Below, piece by piece: positions 36,969 to 50,761 of a stretch of 64,000 bases of DNA. Both the position numbers and the translations under genes were made by a program. Every line of letters starts with the position of its first letter. Position 1 is the first letter of the stretch. This DNA is from Pseudomonas sp. (GTDB lineage Bacteria; Pseudomonadota; Gammaproteobacteria; Pseudomonadales; Pseudomonadaceae). The DNA is taken from contig NZ_JAUXMX010000004.1 of NCBI RefSeq assembly GCF_030683065.1, positions 1 to 64,000 of the forward strand. Direction: 5' to 3'. A model generated the notes under the pieces. That model searched no databases and was not told the DNA's origin. It was given only the letters and a program-made list of their open reading frames with translations.

Positions 36969-38327
36969 TCACTTCTTGGTCGGGCGCTTCCAGCCTTCGA
37001 TATTGCGCTGCTTGGCGCGGCCCACTGCCAGGGTGTTGGCCGGCACGTCGCCGGTAATTACCGAACCGGCGCCGGTGGTGGCGCAATCGCCCAGGGTCAC
37101 TGGTGCCACCAGGGCGCTGTTGGAGCCAATAAACACGTCCTCGCCCAGTACAGTCTTGAACTTGTTGGCGCCATCGTAGTTGCAGGTGATGGTGCCAGCG
37201 CCAATATTGGTTCGGGCACCGATCTCGGCATCACCCAGGTAGCTCAGGTGGCCGGCCTTGGCGCCCTCGCCCAACGTGGCATTCTTCAGCTCGACGAAGT
37301 TACCCACATGGGCGCGGGCGCCCAGCAGCGAGCCGGGACGCAGACGGGCAAACGGGCCGCAATCGGCGCCCTCGCCCACTTCGGCACCTTCCAGATGGCT
37401 ATTGGCTTTGATGATCGCGCCTTGGCGCAGGATGCTGTTCTTGATCACACAGTTAGGGCCGATCTGTACGCCATCCTCGATGACCACCTGACCTTCGAGG
37501 ATCACGTTGATATCGATCGATACATCGCGACCCACCGTTACCTCACCACGCAGGTCGAAGCGGGCCGGGTCGATCAGGGTCACGCCCTGCACCATCAAAC
37601 GTCGCGCCGCACGGTACTGATAATGCCGTTCAAGCTGCGAAAGCTGAATACGGTCATTGGCGCCCAGCACTTCCATCTCGTCGGTGGCCTGTTCGGTGGC
37701 CACCACCAGACCGTCGGCCACCGCCATGGCGATCACGTCGGTCAGGTAGTACTCGCCCTGGACGTTGCTGTTGGAGAGCCGACCGAGCCAGTCGCCCAGA
37801 CGCGTGCCGGGCACGGCGAGGATGCCAGTATTGCCTTCGCTGATCAGCCGTTGCTCGAGGCTGGCATCCTTGTGCTCGACAATAGCCTGCACCACGCCAT
37901 TGTCATCTCGAACGATGCGGCCATAGCCGGTCGGGTCATTGAGATTGACCGTCAGCAGACCGAGCTGCTGCTCGCTGACCTTAAGCAGCAGGCGTTGCAG
38001 GGTTTCCACTTCGATCAGCGGCACATCGCCATAGAGAATCAGCACCCGCTCGGCGCTCAACATCGGCAAGGCCTGAGCCACGGCATGGCCGGTGCCCAGT
38101 TGCTCGCTTTGCAGTACAAAGTTCAGGTCATCGGCCGCCAGACGCTCGCGAACCAACTCTGCACCATGGCCGATCACTACATGAATGCCCTGGGGCTTGA
38201 GCTGGCGGGCTGTGTCTATCACATGGCCAAGCATGGATTTGCCAGCAACCGGGTGCAGCACCTTGGGTAGGGCCGAACGCATGCGGGTGCCTTGGCCGGC
38301 GGCTAGAATAACGATATCGAGGGACAT
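36969..38327 (-). CDS. glmU: Bifunctional GlcNAc-1-P uridyltransferase / GlcN-1-P acetyltransferase
   Basis: Makes UDP-GlcNAc from GlcN-1-P, acetyl-CoA and UTP. 452 residues. The pyrophosphorylase half starts with [20 protein letters not shown], and the metal site DVPL is visible. The C-terminal half is a left-handed beta-helix of hexapeptide repeats ending in [16 protein letters not shown]. The ATG at 38327 (MSLDIVIL) is preferred to 38345 on homology. Together with glmS it supplies amino sugars for the wall. Confidence 0.97.
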   Translation of the reverse strand: MSLDIVILAAGQGTRMRSALPKVLHPVAGKSMLGHVIDTARQLKPQGIHVVIGHGAELVRERLAADDLNFVLQSEQLGTGHAVAQALPMLSAERVLILYGDVPLIEVETLQRLLLKVSEQQLGLLTVNLNDPTGYGRIVRDDNGVVQAIVEHKDASLEQRLISEGNTGILAVPGTRLGDWLGRLSNSNVQGEYYLTDVIAMAVADGLVVATEQATDEMEVLGANDRIQLSQLERHYQYRAARRLMVQGVTLIDPARFDLRGEVTVGRDVSIDINVILEGQVVIEDGVQIGPNCVIKNSILRQGAIIKANSHLEGAEVGEGADCGPFARLRPGSLLGARAHVGNFVELKNATLGEGAKAGHLSYLGDAEIGARTNIGAGTITCNYDGANKFKTVLGEDVFIGSNSALVAPVTLGDCATTGAGSVITGDVPANTLAVGRAKQRNIEGWKRPTKK

Positions 38328-38393
38328 GGTAGGTATCCTGAACAACCCGGGAACCGGCCCGGGGTTAAACGATTGCGAATATGCTGCATCCCC

Positions 38394-38451
38394 GTAGGGT
38401 GCGCCGTGCGCACCATCAAACAGCTGGACCGGTGCGCACGGCGCACCCTAC
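38394..38451. repeat. Dispersed repeat, family B, perfect 21-bp inverted pair
   Basis: Two exact inverted 21-base units (38394-38414 and 38431-38451) are separated by 16 bases, between glmU and the atp terminator. The unit equals that at 7733-7753. Confidence 0.9.
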
Positions 38452-38479
38452 AGCATGCCGGACAAAAACTGCGGACAAA

Positions 38480-38508
38480 GAAAAAGGGTAGCCAAGGCTA
38501 CCCTTTTA
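38480..38508 (-). terminator. Rho-independent terminator of the atp operon
   Basis: On the minus strand, AAAAGGGTAGCC / GGCTACCCTTTT with a 2-base loop is followed by a T tract, 25 bases after the atpC stop. Confidence 0.9.
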
Positions 38509-38532
38509 CTTACACACAATGAAGCCGGTGAC

Positions 38533-38958
38533 TTAACCGCCGAACTTCTTGCGCAACTGCTGGACGGTACGCAGCTGAGCCGCGACCTCAGCCAGGTGAG
38601 CGGCGGCGGAACCGTAGTCGAACTCCGCGCCCTTCTCGTGCAGTGCACGCTCGGCAGCATTGAGGGCTTCCTGAGCTGCAGCTTCGTCAATATCGGCAGC
38701 ACGCTGCACGGTATCGGCGAGCACTTTCACCACATTCGGTTGAACTTCCAGGAAGCCACCAGAGATGTAGTAAACCTCGGCCTCGCCACCCTGCTTGATC
38801 AAGCGAATCGGGCCTGGCTTGAGATCGGTCAACAGAGGCGCGTGGCCGGGTGCAATACCCAGGTCGCCCAAGTTGCCGTGTGCAATCACCATTTCCACCA
38901 GGCCGGAGAAGATTTGCCCCTCAGCGCTGACGATATCGCAATGGACTGTCATGGCCAT
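38533..38958 (-). CDS. atpC: F1 ATP synthase epsilon subunit
   Basis: 141 residues, part of the central rotor stalk. [19 protein letters not shown] and [20 protein letters not shown] are near-identical to P. aeruginosa AtpC. The C-terminal helical hairpin ends LRKKFGG. Last gene of the atp operon, followed by a terminator. The ATG at 38958, behind a GAGG site, is used. Confidence 0.97.
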   Translation of the reverse strand: MAMTVHCDIVSAEGQIFSGLVEMVIAHGNLGDLGIAPGHAPLLTDLKPGPIRLIKQGGEAEVYYISGGFLEVQPNVVKVLADTVQRAADIDEAAAQEALNAAERALHEKGAEFDYGSAAAHLAEVAAQLRTVQQLRKKFGG

Positions 38959-39123
38959 ATCTAACCTCACGTATCGATCATCTGAACGCTACTACGTTCG
39001 ACTATGCAATCGTTGAAACCAGGCTCAAAAGTAAACAACGCTTTCTCTCCTGACCTCACCTTGCCCAGCCTTCGCTCGCTGGCGTTCAACCAGACCGTGA
39101 GCGCCCGTTACCGGGCGCACCGA

Positions 39124-41393
<2,270 letters not shown>

Positions 41394-41443
41394 TTCACAC
41401 CTTTTGGTTCAAGCAGGCGGGGGCGTCTAGGCCCCCGCTGCGG

Positions 41444-42988
41444 TTACCAGGTTTGGGTGGCTTTGAACTTCTCGATACCGGCTTTGAGGCCCGAATCGAT
41501 CTCGTCGTTGAAGTCACCCTTCTCGTTGATCTTCGCCATCAGATCGGCGTGATCACGGTTGAAGTAGGCAAGCACCGCTGCTTCAAAGGCACCCACTTTC
41601 TTCACGTCCACGTCCTGCAGGAAGCCACGCTCGGCGGCATACAGGGACACCGACATGTCGGCGATGGACATCGGCGCATACTGCTTCTGCTTCATCAGCT
41701 CGGTAACGCGCTGACCGTGCTCAAGCTGCTTGCGGGTGGCTTCGTCCAGGTCAGAAGCGAACTGGGCGAATGCGGCCAGTTCACGGTACTGAGCCAGAGC
41801 GGTACGGATACCACCGGAAAGCTTCTTGATGATCTTGGTCTGAGCAGCACCACCTACGCGGGATACCGAAATACCGGCGTTCACTGCAGGACGGATGCCC
41901 GAGTTGAACATCGAGGATTCCAGGAAGATCTGACCGTCGGTGATGGAAATCACGTTGGTCGGAACGAACGCGGAAACGTCGCCACCTTGAGTTTCGATGA
42001 TCGGCAAAGCGGTCAGGGAACCAGTTTTACCTTTCACAGCGCCGTTGGTGAACTTCTCAACGTACTCTTCGGATACACGCGATGCGCGCTCCAGCAGACG
42101 GCTGTGGAGATAGAACACGTCGCCCGGGTAGGCTTCACGGCCTGGCGGACGGCGCAGCAGCAGGGAAATCTGGCGGTAAGCCACTGCTTGCTTGGACAAA
42201 TCGTCATACACGATCAGCGCGTCTTCGCCGCGATCGCGGAAGTATTCGCCCATGGTGCAACCGGCGTACGGTGCAATGAACTGCAGCGCAGCGGATTCGG
42301 AAGCGGAAGCAGCAACCACGATGGTGTTAGCCAGCGCGCCGTTTTCTTCCAGCTTGCGCACCACGTTGGCGATGGTCGATTGCTTCTGACCAATGGCTAC
42401 GTAGACGCACTTAATGCCGCTGTTCTTCTGGTTGATGATGGCGTCGATTGCCAGAGCAGTCTTGCCGATCTGACGGTCACCAATGATCAGCTCGCGCTGG
42501 CCACGGCCTACCGGGATCATGGCATCGACCGACTTGTAACCGGTTTGCACCGGTTGGTCGACCGACTTACGCCAGATCACACCCGGCGCAACCTTCTCAA
42601 CCGCGTCGGTGGCGACGTTGTTCAGCGGGCCTTTACCATCAACCGGGTTACCCAGGGCATCGACGACGCGACCAAGCAGTTCCGGACCAACCGGTACTTC
42701 AAGGATGCGGCCGGTGCACTTGGCGCTCATGCCTTCGGCGAGCGTGGTGTACGCGCCCAGTACTACTGCACCGACGGAGTCTTGCTCCAGGTTCAGTGCC
42801 ATACCGAAAACGCCACCAGGGAATTCGATCATTTCGCCGTACATTACGTCGGCGAGGCCGTAAATGCGCACGATACCGTCGGAAACGCTGACGATAGTGC
42901 CTTCATTACGGGCTTGAGCGGTCACATCCAGCGCGCCAATGCGCTGCTTGATGATTTCGCTAATTTCGGAAGGATTCAGTTGCTGCAT
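41444..42988 (-). CDS. atpA: F1 ATP synthase alpha subunit
   Basis: The non-catalytic nucleotide-binding subunit, 514 residues. Walker [16 protein letters not shown]; signature [34 protein letters not shown] is the usual Pseudomonas start. Cotranscribed with atpH upstream (15 bases). Confidence 0.99.
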   Translation of the reverse strand: MQQLNPSEISEIIKQRIGALDVTAQARNEGTIVSVSDGIVRIYGLADVMYGEMIEFPGGVFGMALNLEQDSVGAVVLGAYTTLAEGMSAKCTGRILEVPVGPELLGRVVDALGNPVDGKGPLNNVATDAVEKVAPGVIWRKSVDQPVQTGYKSVDAMIPVGRGQRELIIGDRQIGKTALAIDAIINQKNSGIKCVYVAIGQKQSTIANVVRKLEENGALANTIVVAASASESAALQFIAPYAGCTMGEYFRDRGEDALIVYDDLSKQAVAYRQISLLLRRPPGREAYPGDVFYLHSRLLERASRVSEEYVEKFTNGAVKGKTGSLTALPIIETQGGDVSAFVPTNVISITDGQIFLESSMFNSGIRPAVNAGISVSRVGGAAQTKIIKKLSGGIRTALAQYRELAAFAQFASDLDEATRKQLEHGQRVTELMKQKQYAPMSIADMSVSLYAAERGFLQDVDVKKVGAFEAAVLAYFNRDHADLMAKINEKGDFNDEIDSGLKAGIEKFKATQTW

Positions 42989-43003
42989 GCCAGTTCCCTC
43001 AAA

Positions 43004-43540
43004 TCAGGATTTCAACGCTTCGGCCAGCTTGTTCAATTTGCCGCGTACCGAACTGTCGATGACCAGGTCACCTGCGCGGATCAACAGGCCGCCAATAAGG
43101 GCAGCATTGACAACCGGCTTAGGTTGGACAGTTCGAGCAAGCCGCTTGGAAAGCGCGGCAGCCAAGGTTTGTAGTTGTTCCGCGCTGAGCTCGAATGCTG
43201 TTTGCACCTCAACGTCGAGGGTGCTTTCAGCTTCGGCTTTCAATACGGTGAATTGCTCGAGTACGACCGGAAGCAACGACAGACGATCATTGCTGCTCAG
43301 GACGGAGAGGAAGCTGATGAACGTGTCATCAACGTTGCCACTGCAGACCTGTGCCAGCATTTGAACTTTCTGTTCGCTGGTCAACGCGGGATTTCCCAGT
43401 TGCTGTGCCACTTCCGGGGTCTGCACGGCGGCAGCGGAAAAGGACAGCATGGCCAACCAGGCGTCAGCCTGACCGGCGTTGCTGGCGAACTCAAAAGCGG
43501 CTTTGGCGTAAGGCCGACCAAGCGTAATGGTATTGATCAT
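43004..43540 (-). CDS. atpH: F1 ATP synthase delta subunit
   Basis: The stator subunit linking F1 to the b dimer, 178 residues. RPYAKAAFEFA at the N-terminus and the C-terminal GGLLIRAGDLVIDSSVRGKL motif define OSCP/delta. 12 bases after atpF. Confidence 0.98.
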   Translation of the reverse strand: MINTITLGRPYAKAAFEFASNAGQADAWLAMLSFSAAAVQTPEVAQQLGNPALTSEQKVQMLAQVCSGNVDDTFISFLSVLSSNDRLSLLPVVLEQFTVLKAEAESTLDVEVQTAFELSAEQLQTLAAALSKRLARTVQPKPVVNAALIGGLLIRAGDLVIDSSVRGKLNKLAEALKS

Positions 43541-43552
43541 CGCTTGCCTCGC

Positions 43553-44023
43553 TTAGAGTTGTGAGGCCAGTTTTGCGACCAAATCATTGTGTGCTGCGCC
43601 GTCTATCGAAGACTCGAGAATCTTCTCGGCACCGGCAACGGCCAGAACTGCTACTTGTAGACGCAGTTGATCCTTGGCACGGTTCACTTCCAGATCGATT
43701 TCAGCTTTGGCACCGGCGATCAACTTCTCGCCTTCAGTGCGGGCCTGGGTCTTGGCTTCTTCAACAATCGAATTGGCGGTTTTGTTCGCGCGGTCGATGA
43801 TTGCGCTGGCCTGCTCTTTACTTTCACGAAGTAATTGAGCAGCGCGTTCCTGGGCAAGATGCAGATCACGCTCAGCGCGTCCTGCAGCATCCAGACCTTC
43901 GGCGATTTTCTTCTGGCGTTCTTGCATGGCGCTGGTCAGCGGCGGCCATACGAACTTCATGCAAAACCAGACGAAAATAGCGAAGGAAATCGTTTGACCA
44001 AACAGGGTCAGGTTTATGTTCAC
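43553..44023 (-). CDS. atpF: F0 ATP synthase subunit b
   Basis: The peripheral stalk, 156 residues. One N-terminal membrane helix ([20 protein letters not shown]) followed by a long charged coiled coil ([20 protein letters not shown] onward) ending in the delta-binding region. Confidence 0.98.
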   Translation of the reverse strand: MNINLTLFGQTISFAIFVWFCMKFVWPPLTSAMQERQKKIAEGLDAAGRAERDLHLAQERAAQLLRESKEQASAIIDRANKTANSIVEEAKTQARTEGEKLIAGAKAEIDLEVNRAKDQLRLQVAVLAVAGAEKILESSIDGAAHNDLVAKLASQL

Positions 44024-44116
44024 AGCGATTTACCTCGTGCTATCTCGTATGAGCGGTGTCAATTTCACAGCTATGGGGATTCGCTGAGGCGAATCCCGCA
44101 TCACACTGGAAAGTGA

Positions 44117-44374
<258 letters not shown>

Positions 44375-44422
44375 TTATAAGTTAAGGTTTTTGTTGAACA
44401 GGTTACTGGCGTCAAGTTGCTA

Positions 44423-45265
<843 letters not shown>

Positions 45266-45655
45266 TCAGAAATTTTTTATCAGTAGTGGAGCGCTGGCGG
45301 CTGCCGCCACAGCCAGCAGATACCCGACGAATAGCGCCGCAATATCCAACTGCCTTATGCCCACAAACACCAGTGCAAACAGCACTGCTGTGAGAATCCA
45401 TTTACCCATTGCCCCAGACCAGATGGACAGGACGATATCTCTAGTCGAACGCGCGCCAAAATAACGAAAGGCTTTGTACGCAAAAAACGCATTCGGCAGC
45501 AGGGCAATCATGCCGCCCAGTAAAGCCGAGTAACCAGCGGTCAGGCCCTTGCCTAGAGTAAAAAGTAGGGCGACCAGCAGACAGACAATTGCCTGCACAA
45601 GCAGAACAGGAAATCCGGGTTGCTGGATAAACGGCGTTTTATTGCGAATAGCCAA
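45266..45655 (-). CDS. atpI: ATP synthase accessory protein AtpI
   Basis: A small membrane protein at the head of the operon, helping c-ring assembly or Mg2+ supply. Four hydrophobic segments (FPVLLVQAIVCLLVALLF, GYSALLGGMIALLPNAFFAY, WILTAVLFALVFVGI, ALFVGYLLAVAAAASAPLL). No ATG or GTG fits. The TTG at 45655 (AIRNKTPF...) gives 129 residues, the usual length, with a GGGGTG stretch upstream. The longer frame to 45733 has no support. Confidence 0.88.
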   Translation of the reverse strand: MAIRNKTPFIQQPGFPVLLVQAIVCLLVALLFTLGKGLTAGYSALLGGMIALLPNAFFAYKAFRYFGARSTRDIVLSIWSGAMGKWILTAVLFALVFVGIRQLDIAALFVGYLLAVAAAASAPLLIKNF

Positions 45656-45794
45656 ACCAGCGACACCCCAACTCAAGCTGCAAACATTAATCAACTTGAA
45701 GCTTACAAAACAGCGCGGGGAGTATAGGTGCATGCTTTCCCCCGATCAACCTCGCTGTAGTGCCTGGGTCGGCAATACTACATGGCCAATTGTT

Positions 45795-46667
45795 TCAGCG
45801 AATGTGGGCCAGTACGCCCTGCAATTCATCCAGTGAGTTGTAGCGGATCACCAATTGGCCTTTGCCTTTCTGCCCGTGCTTGATTTGTACCGGCGAGCCC
45901 AGGCGCTCTGCCAGGCGCTGTTCAAGGCGACTGATGTCGGGATCGGACTTGACTACTTCAGCCGTCTTTTCCTTGCCACTCAACCATTGGCGCACCAACG
46001 CCTCGGTTTGTCGGACAGTCAGCCCGCGCGCGACAACATGTCGCGCCCCTTCGACCTGTTGCTCTGCAGGCAGGCCAAGCAAGGCACGCGCATGACCCAT
46101 TTCCAGATCGCCATGGGACAGCAGGGTCTTGATCTCGTCCGGCAGGGCAATCAGACGCAACAGGTTGCTGATGGTCACGCGGGATTTGCCCACGGCATCG
46201 GCTACCTGTTGCTGGGTCAGATTGAATTCCTGCTGCAGCCGTTGCAGAGCGACGGCCTCGTCAATCGGATTGAGGTCTTCACGCTGGATGTTCTCGATCA
46301 GCGCCATGGCGATGGCCGCCTCATCGGGCAGCTCGCGCACCATCGCCGGGATCTTGTCCAAACCAGCCTGCTGACTGGCACGCCAGCGCCGCTCACCGGC
46401 AACGATTTCAAAACGGCCCTGGCCAATTGGTCGCACTACGATCGGCTGCAAGACACCCTGGACCTTGATCGACTGGGCCAGCTCCTCGAGCGCAGTAGCG
46501 TCCATGTCGCGGCGTGGCTGGTACTTGCCGCGCTGGATCAGATCCAGGGGTACGTATTGCAGCTCGCGGCTGTCGGCCTGAACGGCTTCTTCCTGCAAAG
46601 CAGTGACGGTAGTGCCGCCCAGCAGGGCGTCCAAGCCTCGTCCCAGCCCTCGTTTCTTGGCGGCCAT
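45795..46667 (-). CDS. parB: Chromosome partitioning protein ParB (parS-binding CTPase)
   Basis: 290 residues. N-terminal ParA-activating stretch AAKKRGLGRGLDALLGG; CTP-binding motif QPIVVRPIGQGRFEIVAGER then RRWRASQQAGL; HTH QQVADAVGKSRVTISNLLRL; C-terminal dimer domain. Binds the parS sites at 58291 and 58921 and slides as a clamp to segregate the origin. The ATG at 46667 is chosen over 46748 because the family begins MAAKKRGLG. It lies 10 bases after parA. Confidence 0.97.
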   Translation of the reverse strand: MAAKKRGLGRGLDALLGGTTVTALQEEAVQADSRELQYVPLDLIQRGKYQPRRDMDATALEELAQSIKVQGVLQPIVVRPIGQGRFEIVAGERRWRASQQAGLDKIPAMVRELPDEAAIAMALIENIQREDLNPIDEAVALQRLQQEFNLTQQQVADAVGKSRVTISNLLRLIALPDEIKTLLSHGDLEMGHARALLGLPAEQQVEGARHVVARGLTVRQTEALVRQWLSGKEKTAEVVKSDPDISRLEQRLAERLGSPVQIKHGQKGKGQLVIRYNSLDELQGVLAHIR

Positions 46668-46677
46668 GCGGAATTCC

Positions 46678-47466
46678 TTATGCGGTTGCGGTGTGGGGGC
46701 GGGCGCGCTGACGACGAACCAGTTCCCCGGCCAGGGCCAGGTAGGCAATGGCTCCGCGGGAACTCTTGTCGTATACCAGCGCCGGCATACCGTAGCTGGG
46801 GGCCTCGGCCAAGCGCACGTTGCGCGGGATTACGGTTTGGTAAAGCGTGTCTGGAAAATGTTCCTTGAGCTGCGCTGAAACATCATTGGTCAGGCTGATG
46901 CGTGGGTCGTACATGGTACGCAGCAGGCCTTCGATTTTAAGCGAAGGATTGAGCATTTGAGCGATGCGCTGAATGCTGTTGATCAGGTCACTCAGGCCTT
47001 CCAGGGCAAAATACTCGCACTGCATGGGGATGATCACACCATCGGCAGCCACCAGGGCATTGACCGTCAACATCGACAACGCAGGCGGGCAGTCGATGAG
47101 GATGTAGTCGTAGTTCTCACGGATCGGCGCCAGTGCGTTGCGCAGGCGACTTTCCTTCATTTTCATTTCCAACAGGCTGACTTCCGCAGCCGTCAGGTCA
47201 CGGTTGGCCGGCAACAACTGGTAGCCGCCGTGCTCGGAATACTGCATGGCCTCGACCAGGTTGCACTCACCGATCAGCACGTCATAAATCGAGTGTTCCA
47301 GGGCATGTTTATCCACACCACTGCCCATGGTCGCGTTGCCCTGTGGATCAAGATCGATCAACAGCACCCGGCGTTTGGTCGCAACCAGTGAGGCGGCCAG
47401 ATTGATGCAGGTGGTGGTCTTGCCCACGCCGCCTTTCTGGTTGGCAATTGCGAATACTTTAGCCAT
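46678..47466 (-). CDS. parA: Chromosome partitioning ATPase ParA (Soj)
   Basis: 262 residues. Deviant Walker A KGGVGKTTTCINLAA (signature lysines present), Walker B DYILIDCPPAL, and DLDPQGNATMGSG. Drives segregation of ParB-parS complexes. 12 bases after rsmG in the mnmG-rsmG-parAB order. Confidence 0.97.
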   Translation of the reverse strand: MAKVFAIANQKGGVGKTTTCINLAASLVATKRRVLLIDLDPQGNATMGSGVDKHALEHSIYDVLIGECNLVEAMQYSEHGGYQLLPANRDLTAAEVSLLEMKMKESRLRNALAPIRENYDYILIDCPPALSMLTVNALVAADGVIIPMQCEYFALEGLSDLINSIQRIAQMLNPSLKIEGLLRTMYDPRISLTNDVSAQLKEHFPDTLYQTVIPRNVRLAEAPSYGMPALVYDKSSRGAIAYLALAGELVRRQRARPHTATA

Positions 47467-47478
47467 GTTGCGTTTCCC

Positions 47479-48126
47479 CTAGACCGAGCGGCGCAGTATC
47501 AGCAGATGGCGCTGACCTTGGCAACCGGGAACCTTGAGCACATGGGTGGTTGCCAGGCTGAAGTCAGCCGGCAAAGCTTGCAGTTCGTCGTCCGGGTGTA
47601 CGCCTTTCATGGCCAGCCATTGACTCTGGCCATTGCCGAGATGGCGAGTCCAGTTGGCAAAATCTTCCAGGCTGCTGAAGGCACGGGAAACGATACCACT
47701 GAACGCCTGCTCAGGCTTGAAGGCCTCAACCCGGCTGTGGATAACTTCGAGGTTGGCCAGTTTCAACTCCAACTTCACCTGAGTCAGAAAACGAGTCTTC
47801 TTGCCGTTGGAGTCGAGCAGGGTGAACTGGCGGTCGGGAAACAGGATGGCCAAGGGAATACCCGGCATACCGCCGCCACTGCCAACGTCCAGCCAGTTAT
47901 CCCCAGCCACCTCAACAAAGGGCTGCACACTCAGGCTGTCGAGCAGGTGCCGCGAGACCATTTCATCCGGATTGCGCACCGCGGTGAGGTTGTAGGCCTT
48001 GTTCCACTTGATCAGCAGCGCCAGGTAGGCGAGCAGTTGCTCCTGCTGTGTGGACGAAACCTCTACGCCCAGTTCGATAGCGCCTTGCGCCAGTTCTTCG
48101 GCGTGCTTGCTGGTTACCACTGACAT
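47479..48126 (-). CDS. rsmG: 16S rRNA (guanine527-N7)-methyltransferase
   Basis: 215 residues. SAM motif [18 protein letters not shown], followed by [14 protein letters not shown] and a later [11 protein letters not shown]. Modifies G527 of 16S rRNA; loss gives low-level streptomycin resistance in other species. Start overlaps the mnmG stop by one base. Confidence 0.97.
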   Translation of the reverse strand: MSVVTSKHAEELAQGAIELGVEVSSTQQEQLLAYLALLIKWNKAYNLTAVRNPDEMVSRHLLDSLSVQPFVEVAGDNWLDVGSGGGMPGIPLAILFPDRQFTLLDSNGKKTRFLTQVKLELKLANLEVIHSRVEAFKPEQAFSGIVSRAFSSLEDFANWTRHLGNGQSQWLAMKGVHPDDELQALPADFSLATTHVLKVPGCQGQRHLLILRRSV

Positions 48127-50018
48127 CAGGCGCTTTGCTCCAACTGGCGACCAGCGCCGCGTTTCTTCAAATGGATCAGCAACAGGGAAATCGCCGCTGG
48201 GGTAACACCTGGGATCCGCGAAGCCTGGCCGAGGGTTTCCGGGCGGGTGTTGCCGAGCTTGTGCTGGATTTCCTTGGACAAACCGGAAATCCCGTTGTAA
48301 TCGATGTCCACCGGTAATTTGGTGTCTTCGCTGGCGCGCAGCCGGGCAATTTCATCCTGTTGACGGTCGATGTAGCCGGCGTACTTGGTCTTGATCTCGA
48401 CCTGCTCGGCGACGCGCGGGTCTTCTGCACCCGCGCCTGTCAGTTCGGTCAGGCCGATGTAATCGATCTCCGGGCGCGACAGCAGATTGAGCAGGTTGTA
48501 CTCATGGGTCAACGGCGTCCCGAAATGCGCAGCGATAGCATCGCCTTGGGGCGTGCCGGGTCTGACCCAGGTACTTTTCAGGCGCTGCTCTTCCACTTCG
48601 ATGGCTTCGCGTTTGGTTTCGAATGCCGCCCAGCGGACGTCATCGACCAAGCCAAGCTCGCGGCCTTTCGCGGTCAGGCGCAGATCGGCGTTGTCTTCGC
48701 GCAGGATCAACCGGTATTCGGCCCGCGAGGTGAACATCCGGTACGGCTCCTGAGTACCCAAGGTAATCAGGTCGTCGACCAATACACCGATGTAAGCCTC
48801 GTCGCGGCGCGGACACCAGCTGTCCTTGCCCTGGGCGCGCAGCGCGGCGTTGGCCCCGGCGAGCAAACCTTGCGCGCCGGCTTCTTCGTAACCCGTGGTG
48901 CCGTTGATCTGTCCGGCGAAAAACAAGCCGGCGATGACCTTGGTTTCGAGGCTGTATTTCAAATCACGCGGATCGAAGTAGTCGTACTCGATGGCGTAAC
49001 CGGGACGCACAATGTGGGCGTTTTCCATGCCGCGAATCGAACGTACCAGCTGCAATTGCACGTCGAACGGCAGCGAGGTGGAAATGCCGTTGGGGTAGAG
49101 CTCGTGGGTGGTCAGCCCTTCCGGCTCGATAAATACCTGATGGCTATCCTTGTCGGCGAAGCGATGAATCTTGTCCTCGATCGACGGACAGTAACGCGGG
49201 CCGACGCCTTCGATCACCCCGGAGTACATCGGCGAACGGTCGAGGTTGGCGGCGATAATTTCATGGGTACGCGCATTGGTGTGGGTAATCCAGCAGCTGA
49301 CCTGGCGTGGTTGCTGCTCGGCGCGCCCGAGAAAAGACATCAGCGGCGTTGGCGTGTCGCCCGGCTGCTCGGTCATCACCGAGAAATCCACCGAACGACC
49401 ATCGATGCGCGGCGGGGTACCGGTTTTCAGGCGACCAACGCGCAGCGGCAATTCACGTAAACGCTGAGCCAGGGCGATCGACGGCGGATCACCGGCTCGG
49501 CCGCCGGAATAGTTCTGCATGCCGATGTGGATAAGTCCGCCGAGGAAGGTGCCGGTGGTCAATACCACCGAATCGGCGAACAGGCGCAGGCCCATTTGGG
49601 TGACCACGCCTTTGACTTCGTCGTTTTCAACGATCAGGTCATCTGCAGCTTGTTGAAATATCCACAGGTTGGCCTGGTTTTCCAAAGTTTCGCGAATCGC
49701 GGCCTTGTACAGCACCCGATCGGCCTGGGCACGAGTGGCACGTACAGCTGGACCCTTGCGGCTGTTGAGCACACGGAACTGGATACCACCCCTGTCAGTG
49801 GCCGCTGCCATGGCGCCGCCGAGAGCGTCGATTTCCTTGACCAGATGACTTTTGCCAATCCCGCCAATCGCCGGATTGCAGCTCATCTGCCCGAGGGTTT
49901 CCACGTTATGGGTCAGCAGCAGGGTTTTTACTCCCATGCGTGCTGCTGCCAGAGCAGCCTCAGTGCCGGCATGACCACCGCCGATCACGATCACCTGAAA
50001 ACGGGAAGGGAAATCCAC
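48126..50018 (-). CDS. mnmG: tRNA uridine-5-carboxymethylaminomethyl modification enzyme MnmG
   Basis: The FAD partner of MnmE in modifying wobble uridine 34. 630 residues from a GTG start at 50018, matching the 629-630 residues of relatives. FAD site [19 protein letters not shown]; signatures [15 protein letters not shown] and [17 protein letters not shown]-terminal helical MnmE-binding domain. The longer frame up to 50264 crosses AT-rich origin-like DNA and is not used. Confidence 0.97.
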   Translation of the reverse strand: MDFPSRFQVIVIGGGHAGTEAALAAARMGVKTLLLTHNVETLGQMSCNPAIGGIGKSHLVKEIDALGGAMAAATDRGGIQFRVLNSRKGPAVRATRAQADRVLYKAAIRETLENQANLWIFQQAADDLIVENDEVKGVVTQMGLRLFADSVVLTTGTFLGGLIHIGMQNYSGGRAGDPPSIALAQRLRELPLRVGRLKTGTPPRIDGRSVDFSVMTEQPGDTPTPLMSFLGRAEQQPRQVSCWITHTNARTHEIIAANLDRSPMYSGVIEGVGPRYCPSIEDKIHRFADKDSHQVFIEPEGLTTHELYPNGISTSLPFDVQLQLVRSIRGMENAHIVRPGYAIEYDYFDPRDLKYSLETKVIAGLFFAGQINGTTGYEEAGAQGLLAGANAALRAQGKDSWCPRRDEAYIGVLVDDLITLGTQEPYRMFTSRAEYRLILREDNADLRLTAKGRELGLVDDVRWAAFETKREAIEVEEQRLKSTWVRPGTPQGDAIAAHFGTPLTHEYNLLNLLSRPEIDYIGLTELTGAGAEDPRVAEQVEIKTKYAGYIDRQQDEIARLRASEDTKLPVDIDYNGISGLSKEIQHKLGNTRPETLGQASRIPGVTPAAISLLLIHLKKRGAGRQLEQSA

Positions 50019-50516
50019 CACGAACCTCGTGCCTGTTGATAAATGGGGTTTTTGCTTTGAAAAGCTGGGAAGCCGGCAAGTATAGGGATTTAGGCCGTGT
50101 GAAAGAAGCCTTGTGCACAAAAAATAGCCAGCCTGCTTTGGCTCTCCACAGCGCTGTCGGTTAATAGAGAATAAAAGAATGAATTTATATAGATCTTTAT
50201 TTTTATGTTTATTAAGTATGAAGCGCTTTTCTGTGGATAGATTGCTGTAGACCAATAACGACAAGGCCTACAGCGTTTCAAAAGGCTGTGATGATCCTGC
50301 CGTTAGCCTGTTGGATAGCCGTAGATACCCTGTGGATGAAAGCGATGGTTATCCACAGGGGCGTTTATCCTCAGTTTTATCACCGGGTTATAGGCAGGGC
50401 TCAGGCACGGTTTTCCACAGGGCTTAGCTGGGGAAATAAGTGCGCGATATACATATTTCGCCCAAGCAGATGCCTGCCACGGCGACACAAAAAGGGATTC
50501 GGGGCGCAGCGATTTG
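50019..50516. other. AT-rich region with DnaA boxes upstream of mnmG
   Basis: A perfect DnaA box TTATCCACA at 50349-50357, with near matches at 50232 (TGTGGATAG), 50331 (TGTGGATGA), 50365 (TTATCCTCA) and 50411 (TTTTCCACA). An A+T-rich stretch (50160-50220) adjoins. Pseudomonas is known to have DnaA-box clusters at both dnaA and gidA (mnmG). No gene is seen; it also holds the mnmG promoter. Confidence 0.6.
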
Positions 50517-50760
50517 TAGGATGGGTTAGGCGCGGGGAGAAGATTCAGGATTCAAGTGGGGGCTGGATGCGCCGTAACCCATCAGAAATCATGAGGTGTT
50601 AAGGCTGGGTTAGGTGCAGAGAGGTAGTCGTGAACACAGCAGGTGGTAGAGGCGCCGTAACCCATCTGCGCCACGTCATGATGAGTTATGCGACGCGGGG
50701 GGATTTGAGTTGCTCGCAGATTTTGGATTCTGCGGCGCTAACCTACGCGGCCCGACCCAT
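50517..50760. repeat. Dispersed repeat cluster, family A
   Basis: Several units: GTAGGATGGGTTAGGCGCG at 50517, CGCCGTAACCCATC at 50569, GCTGGGTTAGGTGC at 50603, GCGCCGTAACCCATC at 50652 and an end GCGGCCCGACCCATCCTAC at 50746-50764. The right end reaches into the mnmE stop codon, so the last bases of the repeat are coding. Confidence 0.8.
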
Positions 50761-50761
50761 C

